Below, in pieces: positions 1 to 6,788 of a DNA stretch of 9,098 nt (within the stretch, counting starts at the first letter, position 1; the number at the start of each line of letters is the position of its first letter). The notes beneath the pieces are model-generated. The model ran no database searches. It was not told the DNA's origin and worked only from the letters and a program-made list of their open reading frames with translations. This DNA comes from Actinomycetota bacterium (GTDB lineage: Bacteria; Actinomycetota; Actinomycetes; Actinomycetales; Microbacteriaceae). A program made the translations under genes and the position numbers. The stretch lies in assembly GCA_009704605.1 (NCBI GenBank), contig WLDW01000026.1, positions 1 to 9,098 of the forward strand, in the 5' to 3' direction.

Positions 1-523
1 CGAAAAGACTCTTGTTATTGAAATAAAGCACGGCATGTACTTTATGAAAAATGGCATCAACATGGCCACAATCCTTGCCAGCAAGCTAGAAAGCTCAGAT
101 TGGAAAAAGCGCGGAATCTCGATTGTTATCGAGACTTTTGACGAGCAGATGCTGGAACATCTCAAAGATGCCTGTGGGCCAGATAAGAAGTATGTCTTTT
201 TGACTGAGGTCGACCGCCTACCTCAGGGTTCAACTCGCATGTCTCGTGACTATCTGGAATCACTGGCCGCGCGTTTTGATGGCATCAGCGTAGATCTAGC
301 GCTGGCTTTAGACCTAGATTCAAGCGGAAATCACACCATTGATAACGGCCTAATTGATGAGGCGAAAGCTGCTGGGTTGATGATTTATGGCTGGACCCTC
401 CGAGCAGAAGACGCAACCGCAAGTGTCGATGAGTACTTTGGTAAGGTAGCCGAATCTGGTCTGGAGGGCATCTTCGTTGATCAGCCAGACCTGCTTCGTC
501 AAATTGTCGATGGTCTGGCTTAG
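1..523 (+). CDS. Glycerophosphodiester phosphodiesterase, C-terminal part (5' truncated by window edge)
   Basis: The frame is open from base 2 to the TAG at 521-523, so the ATG at 35 is internal and not the start. Family knowledge: these TIM-barrel enzymes hydrolyse glycerophosphodiesters to sn-glycerol 3-phosphate and an alcohol. Seen here, numbering from the first full codon: VIEIKH at residues 5-10, the conserved Glu-x-Lys pair of the active site. Further on come IVIETFD, GISVDLALAL, the Trp-containing GWTLRAED strand, and GLEGIFVDQPDLL, the usual closing strand in which an Asp-x-Pro-Asp element ends the barrel. The N-terminal His-Arg-Gly motif and any signal peptide lie outside the window, so location in the cell cannot be judged. 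The next gene, pcrA, begins 12 bases after the stop, suggesting cotranscription. Family assignment is fairly sure; substrate is unknown. Confidence 0.85.
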   Translation, partial: EKTLVIEIKHGMYFMKNGINMATILASKLESSDWKKRGISIVIETFDEQMLEHLKDACGPDKKYVFLTEVDRLPQGSTRMSRDYLESLAARFDGISVDLALALDLDSSGNHTIDNGLIDEAKAAGLMIYGWTLRAEDATASVDEYFGKVAESGLEGIFVDQPDLLRQIVDGLA

Positions 524-535
524 GCTTAGGCGGTC

Positions 536-2800
536 ATGAATCTAAATCTGCTCGAGGGTCTCAATGCTCAGCAGGTGGCGGCTGTCACAGACCGCGGACC
601 AGCACTACTAATTGTTGCTGGAGCAGGCTCTGGAAAAACCAAAGTTCTAACCCACCGGATAGCTCATCTTCTTGCAAATAAAGAAGCGTGGCCATCGCAA
701 ATTCTTGCCATCACCTTTACCAATAAAGCTGCCAATGAAATGAAGGAGCGAGTTCACTCGCTACTTGGCAATGTCGCAGATGGCATGTGGATCAAGACTT
801 TTCACTCCGCTTGTCTGCAAATTCTTCGCAGAGAAGCCAGCAGACTTGGTCACGATTCTAATTTTTCTGTCTATGACACCGGAGACACCAAAGCCTTAAT
901 CAAGCGGTTGATTCGCGAATCAGGAAGTGACATCGAAGGCCTCAAGCCACAAACAGTTGCTGCAAGAATATCCAACGCCAAGAACGAACTCAAAGACGCT
1001 GATGACTTCTATTCTTTGATTGACTCCTCAAACCCTAAAGATAGAGCAATAGCTGAAATCTTCTCTCAGTACCAGGCAGCCCTTCGCAAAAACAACGCCT
1101 TTGATTTTGATGACCTTATTGCCGAGACCGTTTATCTGTTTCGATCTTTTCCAGACATCGCAGCTCAGTATCAAAGGCGCTTCAGGCACATCCTGATTGA
1201 CGAATACCAAGACACCAACCACGCCCAATACTCTTTGATTCGAGAGCTCACCAAGCCAATAGCTGACCTGCATAACGAGCCCGACCCTAATACGGGAGAG
1301 CTTGCCGGGCCATCAGCTATCACCGTGGTGGGAGATTCGGACCAGTCGATATATGCCTTCCGAGGCGCTGATATGCGAAATATCGCTGAGTTTGCCAAGG
1401 ACTTTCCTGGGTCGAAAACCATTCTGCTGGAGCAAAACTATCGTTCGACTCAGAACATTCTTTCTGCAGCTAATGCCGTTATTTCCAAGAACTTTGATCG
1501 CCCAGAAAAGAACCTCTGGAGCGATGCTGGAGATGGCGAAAAAATCGTCTCTTTTACCGGCTTAGATGAAAGAGGCGAAGCCGCTTACATCGTCGATCAG
1601 ATTCAAGACTTACGCAAACAAGGAACTGCGTATCGAGACATGGCGGTGCTTTATCGAACTAACGCACTCTCCCCATCTTTGGAAGCTGAGCTAAAAAGCC
1701 AGCGAGTTCCATACATGGTTATCGGAGGACTGAAGTTCTACGAGCGCAAGGAAATAAAAGACGCGCTTGCCTACCTAACTGCAATTGCAAACCCTCGAAA
1801 CGACGAAGCGGTCAGAAGAATCCTTAACGAGCCATCTAGGGGAATCGGTGAGAAAACTGAATTGAAAATTGCTGAGCTTGCCAGAAGAGATGAAAGTTCA
1901 TTTCGACAAGCACTTTTGAAAACTGATTCACTCAGTTTGGGGCCAAAGCTTACAGCGGCCCTCAACAGTTTTTCAAATCTACTGAATGATCTGGATGCTA
2001 TGAGCGTTGAGACGAAGATTGCCGATGTCTTGTCTGCTGCACTAAATCTTTCTGGCTACCGTGCGAATCTGGAAGACAGTCGTGACCCGCAAGACGAAGC
2101 CAGGCTCGATAACTTAGACGCTCTTATTGGACAGGTCTCTGAATACCAAAGACAGTACCCAGAGGCAACAATCGCAGAGTATCTCGCGGACATAGCTCTT
2201 GCTGCGGCCGCAGATGAGATTGACGATGACTCGGGAAGCATTTCCTTGATGACTCTTCACACCGCCAAGGGTTTGGAGTATGACGTGATTTTCTTGGTAG
2301 GTCTGGAGCAAGGAACTTTGCCGCATGTTCGATCCTTTGATGAGCCTGGGGGAGTCGCTGAGGAGAGAAGACTTCTATATGTGGGCATGACTCGGGCCAA
2401 GCAGAAGCTTTATCTAAGCTCTGCCTTGCAGCGAACTCTGTTTGGTTCAACTACTGCTTTCCTGCCAAGTAGTTTCCTGGGAGATATCCCGATAGAGCTC
2501 ATTCAATCCGAAGGTGCCACTAGAGCCTCGGCGGGAACGATAACTGGAGGCTATCGAGGTATGGCTCCGAGTGCGTCACCACCCAAGGCCAGAACTGAGA
2601 TTGCCGGAGCCATAACGCAGGTGCGGGATAACGGCTCGCTTCAGCTAGAAATTGGTGATCGAATCCAGCACCTGGATTATGGCCAAGGGGTAGTTACTGA
2701 ACTAAGAGGTGAGGGAGCTAGGCAGGTAGCCCAGGTGAATTTCGATTCCGGTGCCACCAAATCACTCGTGGTAAAGATAGCTCCCATCGAAAAGCTCTAA
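536..2800 (+). CDS. pcrA: ATP-dependent DNA helicase PcrA/UvrD (UvrD1-type, SF1A)
   Basis: Cytoplasmic 3'-5' DNA helicase of 754 residues, a normal length for the family. Family role: unwinding during nucleotide excision and other repair, and clearing of protein-DNA or stalled RNA polymerase complexes. Visible motifs in order: Q motif LNAQQ (9-13), Walker A AGAGSGKT (28-35), motif Ia around TFTNKAANEM (60-69), Ib TFHSAC (88-93), Walker B IDEYQDT (221-227), motif III VVGDSDQSIYAFRGA (264-278), IV LLEQNYRST (297-305), V MTLHTAKGLEYD (572-583) and VI EERRLLYVGMTRA (609-621). The last 50 or so residues (GDRIQHLDYGQGVVTEL and after) match the Tudor-like C-terminal domain of PcrA, which in other bacteria contacts RNA polymerase. 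Between motifs II and III a stretch rich in Pro, Asn and Glu (about 241-261) looks like a loop insertion. The only cysteine is C93. The ATG at 536 is preceded by AGGCGG at 528-533, a close-set ribosome site, and is followed directly by the conserved N terminus. Placed upstream of sucC as in Mycobacterium uvrD1. Confidence 0.97.
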   Translation: MNLNLLEGLNAQQVAAVTDRGPALLIVAGAGSGKTKVLTHRIAHLLANKEAWPSQILAITFTNKAANEMKERVHSLLGNVADGMWIKTFHSACLQILRREASRLGHDSNFSVYDTGDTKALIKRLIRESGSDIEGLKPQTVAARISNAKNELKDADDFYSLIDSSNPKDRAIAEIFSQYQAALRKNNAFDFDDLIAETVYLFRSFPDIAAQYQRRFRHILIDEYQDTNHAQYSLIRELTKPIADLHNEPDPNTGELAGPSAITVVGDSDQSIYAFRGADMRNIAEFAKDFPGSKTILLEQNYRSTQNILSAANAVISKNFDRPEKNLWSDAGDGEKIVSFTGLDERGEAAYIVDQIQDLRKQGTAYRDMAVLYRTNALSPSLEAELKSQRVPYMVIGGLKFYERKEIKDALAYLTAIANPRNDEAVRRILNEPSRGIGEKTELKIAELARRDESSFRQALLKTDSLSLGPKLTAALNSFSNLLNDLDAMSVETKIADVLSAALNLSGYRANLEDSRDPQDEARLDNLDALIGQVSEYQRQYPEATIAEYLADIALAAAADEIDDDSGSISLMTLHTAKGLEYDVIFLVGLEQGTLPHVRSFDEPGGVAEERRLLYVGMTRAKQKLYLSSALQRTLFGSTTAFLPSSFLGDIPIELIQSEGATRASAGTITGGYRGMAPSASPPKARTEIAGAITQVRDNGSLQLEIGDRIQHLDYGQGVVTELRGEGARQVAQVNFDSGATKSLVVKIAPIEKL

Positions 2801-2809
2801 ACTTGGGGT

Positions 2810-2836
2810 TTGGGCCATTGGCCATTTGATTAATCT
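2810..2836 (+). promoter_or_regulatory. Weak candidate promoter for sucCD-perM-purNH
   Basis: TAATCT at 2831-2836 fits the loose actinobacterial -10 pattern TANNNT and lies 15 bases before the TTG start of sucC. A poor -35 (TTGGGC, 2810-2815, three of six consensus bases) lies 15 bases upstream of it. The 51-base gap is the largest before the five-gene run and separates a DNA repair gene from a TCA cycle pair, so a promoter is expected here, but the match itself is weak and the leader would be very short. Confidence 0.22.
2813..2826. repeat. Tandem 7-bp repeat GGCCATT x2 in the pcrA-sucC gap
   Basis: The heptamer GGCCATT occurs twice back to back. Its first 11 bases, GGCCATTGGCC, are also a palindrome around a single central T. 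The repeat sits between the weak -35-like and -10-like elements upstream of sucC, where an operator would be expected. It may be chance; a regulator is not identified. As an RNA hairpin the loop would be one base, so it is not a credible terminator. Confidence 0.4.
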
Positions 2837-2851
2837 GAAAAGAGTTCTAAG

Positions 2852-4009
2852 TTGGATTTATTTGAGTATCAAGCGCGCGATATTTTCGAGAAATACAATG
2901 TTCCAGTTCTAAAGGGGCTTATCGCCGACACTCCAGAGCAAGCCCAGAAAGCCGCCGAACAAATCGGTGGCACCGTGGTTGTCAAAGCTCAGGTAAAAAT
3001 CGGAGGTCGCGGCAAAGCCGGCGGCGTCAAGGTTGCGCACTCACCCGAAGAAGCTAGACAAGCTGCTGAAAAGATTCTTGGACTTGATATCAAGGGGCAC
3101 GTTGTAAAAAGAGTAATGATCGCCGAGGGTGCGAAAATCGCCAAAGAATTTTATTTTTCAGTCCTACTTGATAGATCCAACCGAACTTTCCTGGCACTTT
3201 GCTCGGTCGAGGGCGGAATGGATATTGAACAGCTGGCTGAGGAAAGACCAGAGGCGCTCGCCAAGGTTCCAATTGACGCAGTCAAAGGAATTGATCTAGC
3301 CAAAGCTCTAGAAATTGCCAAACTAGGTGGCTTCGATGATGAGCTTGCTGCAAAAGTTGCTCCGGTATTTGTAAAGCTTTACGAGGTATTCAAAAAAGAA
3401 GACACCACTTTGGTTGAAGTGAACCCACTGGTCTTGACTGAAGACGGTGAAGTTATCGCCTTAGACGGAAAAGTGACTTTGGATGACAACGCTGAGTTTC
3501 GTCACGAGCGCGAGCAAATGGAACGTGACGAGCTAGACCCTCTAGAGGCCAAGGCAAAGCAGATGGATCTGAATTACGTCAAATTAGACGGTGAAGTGGG
3601 AATTATTGGTAACGGTGCGGGCCTTGTCATGTCGACCTTGGATGTCGTTGCCTACGCGGGAGCTCGCCACGGCGGAGTGAAACCAGCCAACTTCCTGGAC
3701 ATCGGAGGAGGAGCCTCGGCTGAAGTTATGGCTGCCGGACTGGATGTTATCTTGAACGACCCACAGGTAAAAAGTGTTTTTGTGAACGTCTTTGGTGGCA
3801 TCACAGCTTGTGACGCGGTTGCTAACGGAATTGTCGGAGCCCTAGACACGCTTGGCTCCAAGGCTTCCAAACCTCTCGTTGTTCGGCTTGATGGCAACAA
3901 CGTAAACGAGGGTAGAAAAATTCTGGCGGATGCTAATCACCCGCTTGTGACAGTAGTTGAAACCATGGACGAGGCTGCCGATAAAGCAGCCGAGCTAGCT
4001 AGCAAGTAA
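2852..4009 (+). CDS. sucC: Succinyl-CoA synthetase (ADP-forming) subunit beta
   Basis: Beta subunit of the TCA cycle enzyme that interconverts succinyl-CoA, ADP and phosphate with succinate, CoA and ATP. At 385 residues it is close to the E. coli protein (388). The N-terminal ATP-grasp part begins with the family's hallmark [12 protein letters not shown] and contains the nucleotide-binding loop [10 protein letters not shown] (51-60). Metal ligands are seen as VEVNPL with N191 and ALDGK with D205, the same 14-residue spacing as N199 and D213 of E. coli. The C-terminal flavodoxin-like part has GNGAGL (253-258), the phosphate-side loop facing the phosphohistidine of SucD, then FLDIGGGAS (281-289) and FGGITACD (314-321). 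The start is TTG: it is the only choice that gives the conserved N terminus, with a weak ribosome site AAAAGAG at 2837-2843. sucD follows after 17 bases, as expected for partners made in equal amounts. Nucleotide preference (ATP or GTP) cannot be told by eye. Confidence 0.98.
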   Translation: MDLFEYQARDIFEKYNVPVLKGLIADTPEQAQKAAEQIGGTVVVKAQVKIGGRGKAGGVKVAHSPEEARQAAEKILGLDIKGHVVKRVMIAEGAKIAKEFYFSVLLDRSNRTFLALCSVEGGMDIEQLAEERPEALAKVPIDAVKGIDLAKALEIAKLGGFDDELAAKVAPVFVKLYEVFKKEDTTLVEVNPLVLTEDGEVIALDGKVTLDDNAEFRHEREQMERDELDPLEAKAKQMDLNYVKLDGEVGIIGNGAGLVMSTLDVVAYAGARHGGVKPANFLDIGGGASAEVMAAGLDVILNDPQVKSVFVNVFGGITACDAVANGIVGALDTLGSKASKPLVVRLDGNNVNEGRKILADANHPLVTVVETMDEAADKAAELASK

Positions 4010-4026
4010 GGGAAGTAAGAATTTAG

Positions 4027-4914
4027 ATGGCAATTTTTCTAAACGAAAACTCAAAAATCATCGTCCAGGGTATGACTGGATCTGAGGGTATGAAGCACAC
4101 CCGCAGAATGCTAGCTGGCGGCTCAAACATTGTTGGTGGAGTGAATCCTCGCAAGGCTGGCGAATCTGTAGACGTCGACGGAAAGTCACTTCCTGTTTTT
4201 GGAACAGTTTCGGAAGCCATGAGCAAAACCGGAGCCAACGTTAGCGTTATCTTCGTTCCACCTGCTTTTGCAAAAGCTGCAATGTTTGAAGCCATCGATG
4301 CGCAGATTGCACTCGCAGTTGTTATCACTGAGGGAATCCCAGTTCACGACTCCGCAGAAGCCTGGGCACACAATGTCTCCAAGGGTCTAAAAACTCGCAT
4401 GATTGGCCCAAACTGCCCAGGGATCATTAGTCCTGGAAAATCAAACGCTGGAATCACGCCTTCGGATATCACAGGAAGTGGACCAATTGGTTTGGTCTCC
4501 AAGTCAGGAACTCTTACTTACCAAATGATGTTTGAGCTAAGAGATATCGGGATGTCAACCGCGATTGGAATTGGTGGCGACCCGATAGTTGGAACCACAC
4601 ACATCGATGCCCTAGAAGCATTCCAGAATGATCCAGAAACTAAGGCGATTGTTCTTATTGGTGAAATTGGTGGCGACTCGGAAGAAAAGGCTGCCGAATA
4701 CATTAAGCACAATGTCACTAAGCCAGTGGTCGCTTATGTCGCTGGATTCACCGCTCCTGAAGGTAAAACCATGGGTCACGCCGGGGCGATTGTTTCGGGA
4801 AGTGCAGGAACTGCTCAGGCCAAGAAAGAAGCTTTCGAAGCAGTTGGAGTCAAAGTTGGAAAAACTCCTAGCGAGACTGCCGCGCTAATGCGCGAGGTAA
4901 TTGGCTCTCTTTAG
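4027..4914 (+). CDS. sucD: Succinyl-CoA synthetase subunit alpha
   Basis: Alpha subunit that binds CoA and carries the phosphohistidine intermediate of the enzyme formed with SucC. Length 295 is typical. The N-terminal Rossmann-type CoA-binding domain opens with the hallmark [13 protein letters not shown] (13-25) and [10 protein letters not shown]. The central [13 protein letters not shown] (126-138) and [10 protein letters not shown] segments are classic for the family. The catalytic histidine is H251 in [10 protein letters not shown] (249-258), equivalent to H246 of E. coli SucD. ATG 4027 is preceded by AAGGGAAG at 4008-4015, overlapping the end of sucC, so the two are likely translated from one message. 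The stop codon lies within the small inverted repeat TCTCT-tt-AGAGA (4906-4917), too short to be a terminator. Nothing is missing. Confidence 0.98.
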   Translation: MAIFLNENSKIIVQGMTGSEGMKHTRRMLAGGSNIVGGVNPRKAGESVDVDGKSLPVFGTVSEAMSKTGANVSVIFVPPAFAKAAMFEAIDAQIALAVVITEGIPVHDSAEAWAHNVSKGLKTRMIGPNCPGIISPGKSNAGITPSDITGSGPIGLVSKSGTLTYQMMFELRDIGMSTAIGIGGDPIVGTTHIDALEAFQNDPETKAIVLIGEIGGDSEEKAAEYIKHNVTKPVVAYVAGFTAPEGKTMGHAGAIVSGSAGTAQAKKEAFEAVGVKVGKTPSETAALMREVIGSL

Positions 4915-4928
4915 AGATCTTGTAAGCC

Positions 4929-6188
4929 GTGAATAAAAGACAGACCTTCTTTATCGCAGCTCTAGAAGCCGCGATACTGGTGGCAATTAGCTTGAGTCTT
5001 CTGCTTGTACCGCTAACTCTGGTTTGGTTTTTAGAAAATAACCCCGATGTTGAATGGCTGGTGGCCTTTAGGGCCGCTGCCGATTTCTGGCTACTTTCTC
5101 ACGGCACGGGATTAGTTGTTCCTGAGGGTGAACTGCTGGGTCTATTGGTGCCGGCATTTGTTGTGACACTACTTCCACTGGGAATGACAATTTTGTTGGC
5201 TCGCTCTTTTTATAACGCTGGCAAGAGGTTTATTGCGGCGAGATCGCTTTGGCCAGGTTGGCTCGGTGGCGGATTTGTTTACGGAGTTGCGGCGCTGGGT
5301 ATCAGCACGGCAGCCTATGACAGCACTATTTATCCAATTGCTTGGCAAGGTGTTTTCTTCCCGACAATTCTGTTTTTGTATTTTCAAGTACTAGGGTCTT
5401 TGTTTGGTCAGCCGGATGAGATTTTTGAAGGAGACATTCTGGACCAGGCGCCGGAGCGCGATCGCATCCGTCAGGCACTTAACTCTTTTCGCTTAAGACT
5501 TCACTGGAGCGTTCGATCAATACTTGGACCGGCGTTTAGGGCAGGATCCGCTATTACGGTGATGCTGTTGATGATCTCGGCATTTACCATCGCCGTGCTA
5601 ATTGCCATTAGCTGGATAGATATCACGAGGCTCTATGAGAGTGTTCAGGTAAGCGTTTTGGGTGCAGTAGTTATAACTCTTGGTCAATTAGCTCTGATAC
5701 CAAACTTGGTAATCTACGGGGCTGCCTGGCTTACCGGAGTTGGTTTTTCAATTGGAGCAGGTTCACTTATTTCTCCTCTTGGATCTCAAGTTGGGCCACT
5801 TCCAGCGATTCCAATTCTTGGTGCTCTGCCGGTTGGACAGTTGGAATTTGGAATGGTTTCTATAGCCGTTGTATTGCTTGCAGCATTTATTGCAACACTC
5901 TCGATTAGAAAATCAGCCGATGAAATCCGGTTCGAGTTTGCAAAATCCTGGACCGCAGCTCTCTCGCTTGGTCTCTCTATTGCTTTTGTGACAGCTTCTC
6001 AAATGGGCATACTTGCCTTGATTGCCTCGGGAAGCGCTGGGCCCGGAAGGCTATCTCAGGTGGGTGTCTCTCCATTGGTATTGGCTTTTGTTGTCTTCGT
6101 AGAGGTCGGAGTGGTTTCCACTCTGGCTGCTTTTTATAGCGCTAGGCCAGTAGCGGACAAGCCGGGTATCTCTAAAAAGGTAGGCTAA
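4929..6188 (+). CDS. perM: DUF6350 / PerM-family multi-pass membrane protein (putative cell division factor)
   Basis: A 419-residue integral membrane protein. I count about nine hydrophobic segments, near residues 8-34, 68-90, 112-130, 140-160, 206-229, 242-262, 308-326, 343-369 and 381-403. A charged cytoplasmic-type loop spans 161-200. Signatures I associate with the DUF6350 family are DFWLLSHG (52-59), PNLVIYGAAWLTGVGFSIG (258-276) with the following GS-rich stretch up to PILGALP (295-301), and GPGRLSQVG (371-379). The location between sucD and purN is that of M. tuberculosis Rv0955 (PerM). That protein is needed for persistence and for cell division at low magnesium, through the divisome protein FtsB. 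Transfer of that role to this organism is inference; no enzymatic motif is visible. The start is GTG, 14 bases after sucD, with only a weak upstream AGAGAT or GTAAG. The next gene starts 4 bases after the stop. The family call is good; the function is tentative. Confidence 0.85.
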   Translation: MNKRQTFFIAALEAAILVAISLSLLLVPLTLVWFLENNPDVEWLVAFRAAADFWLLSHGTGLVVPEGELLGLLVPAFVVTLLPLGMTILLARSFYNAGKRFIAARSLWPGWLGGGFVYGVAALGISTAAYDSTIYPIAWQGVFFPTILFLYFQVLGSLFGQPDEIFEGDILDQAPERDRIRQALNSFRLRLHWSVRSILGPAFRAGSAITVMLLMISAFTIAVLIAISWIDITRLYESVQVSVLGAVVITLGQLALIPNLVIYGAAWLTGVGFSIGAGSLISPLGSQVGPLPAIPILGALPVGQLEFGMVSIAVVLLAAFIATLSIRKSADEIRFEFAKSWTAALSLGLSIAFVTASQMGILALIASGSAGPGRLSQVGVSPLVLAFVVFVEVGVVSTLAAFYSARPVADKPGISKKVG

Positions 6189-6192
6189 CCCC

Positions 6193-6780
6193 ATGCTTTC
6201 AGTTGTTGTTTTGATCTCTGGCTCAGGATCAAACCTGTTGGCGCTGTTGCAAGCAACAAAGAACCCACTATTTCCAGCCAAAGTGTTGGCTGTTGGATCC
6301 GATAAACCGGCCCCAGGTCTTGAGCACGCAGACCTATATGGTGTTCCAACCTTTGTAGTTGAAGAAAAGCATTTTGCCAGCCGCGATAGTTGGGCAGAAA
6401 AACTCGGAGAGAACATATCGCATCTTGACCCTGACCTGATTATTCTTGCGGGGTTTATGAAAGTACTGCCTAAATCCTTTGTTGCCAAGTTCTCTCCGCG
6501 GATCATAAACATTCATCCAGCACTGTTGCCAAATTTTCCTGGCGCCCACGCTGTAAGGGATGCGTTAACCTCTGGCGCCAGAGAAACCGGAGCAACAGTT
6601 CATATTGTCGACGAGGGAGTGGACACTGGTCCAATTTTGGCTCAAGAGGCGGTAACCGTGTTACCGGCTGATGACGAAAATACTTTGCATGAGCGCATCA
6701 AGTTAGTCGAGCACAAGCTATTGATAGACACCGTTAAGTTTCTAGCGAGCAAGCAACTTGAGCCAAGTAAAGTCGGTTAA
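6193..6780 (+). CDS. purN: Phosphoribosylglycinamide formyltransferase (GAR transformylase 1)
   Basis: Transfers the formyl group of 10-formyltetrahydrofolate to glycinamide ribonucleotide, the third step of purine synthesis, in the cytoplasm. 195 residues, slightly shorter than E. coli PurN (212) because of a shorter C-terminal tail. The phosphate-binding loop is [15 protein letters not shown] (6-20). The folate and catalytic region reads [15 protein letters not shown], then INIHPALLP and DEGVDTGPI. The three catalytic residues fall exactly at the E. coli numbers: N106, H108 and D144. ATG 6193 lies 4 bases after the perM stop; its ribosome site (AAAAAGGTAGG, 6174-6184) is inside the perM 3' end, so translation is probably coupled. 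purH follows immediately. Confidence 0.97.
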   Translation: MLSVVVLISGSGSNLLALLQATKNPLFPAKVLAVGSDKPAPGLEHADLYGVPTFVVEEKHFASRDSWAEKLGENISHLDPDLIILAGFMKVLPKSFVAKFSPRIINIHPALLPNFPGAHAVRDALTSGARETGATVHIVDEGVDTGPILAQEAVTVLPADDENTLHERIKLVEHKLLIDTVKFLASKQLEPSKVG

Positions 6781-6783
6781 GGG
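6779..6783 (+). promoter_or_regulatory. purH: Ribosome binding site deciding the purH start
   Basis: AAGGG overlaps the purN stop codon. It lies 5 bases from the ATG at 6789 but only 2 bases from the in-frame GTG at 6786, which favours the ATG as the purH start. The two starts differ by one residue only. Confidence 0.55.
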
Positions 6784-6788
6784 TAGTG

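Noticed and set aside
35..37. ATG at 35 as the start of the first gene
   Set aside because: The frame is open to the left edge and the upstream codons encode the conserved VIEIKH active-site strand, so the true start lies outside the window.
2124..2450. 108-codon minus-strand frame inside pcrA
   Set aside because: Antisense to helicase motifs V and VI, basic low-complexity product, no recognisable family.
4023..4328. 101-codon minus-strand frame opposite the start of sucD
   Set aside because: Complement of the conserved CoA-binding domain; composition is that of a reverse-frame shadow.
4628..4888. 86-codon plus-strand frame inside sucD
   Set aside because: Out of frame with the segment encoding the catalytic histidine; no independent support.
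4906..4917. Inverted repeat TCTCT-tt-AGAGA at the sucD stop as a terminator
   Set aside because: Loop of two bases, AU-rich five-pair stem and no U-tract; perM starts 12 bases later.
6051..6512. 153-codon open frame on the minus strand across the perM-purN junction
   Set aside because: It lies antisense to two well-supported genes with exact catalytic residues, shows no recognisable domain and no ribosome site; an open-frame shadow.
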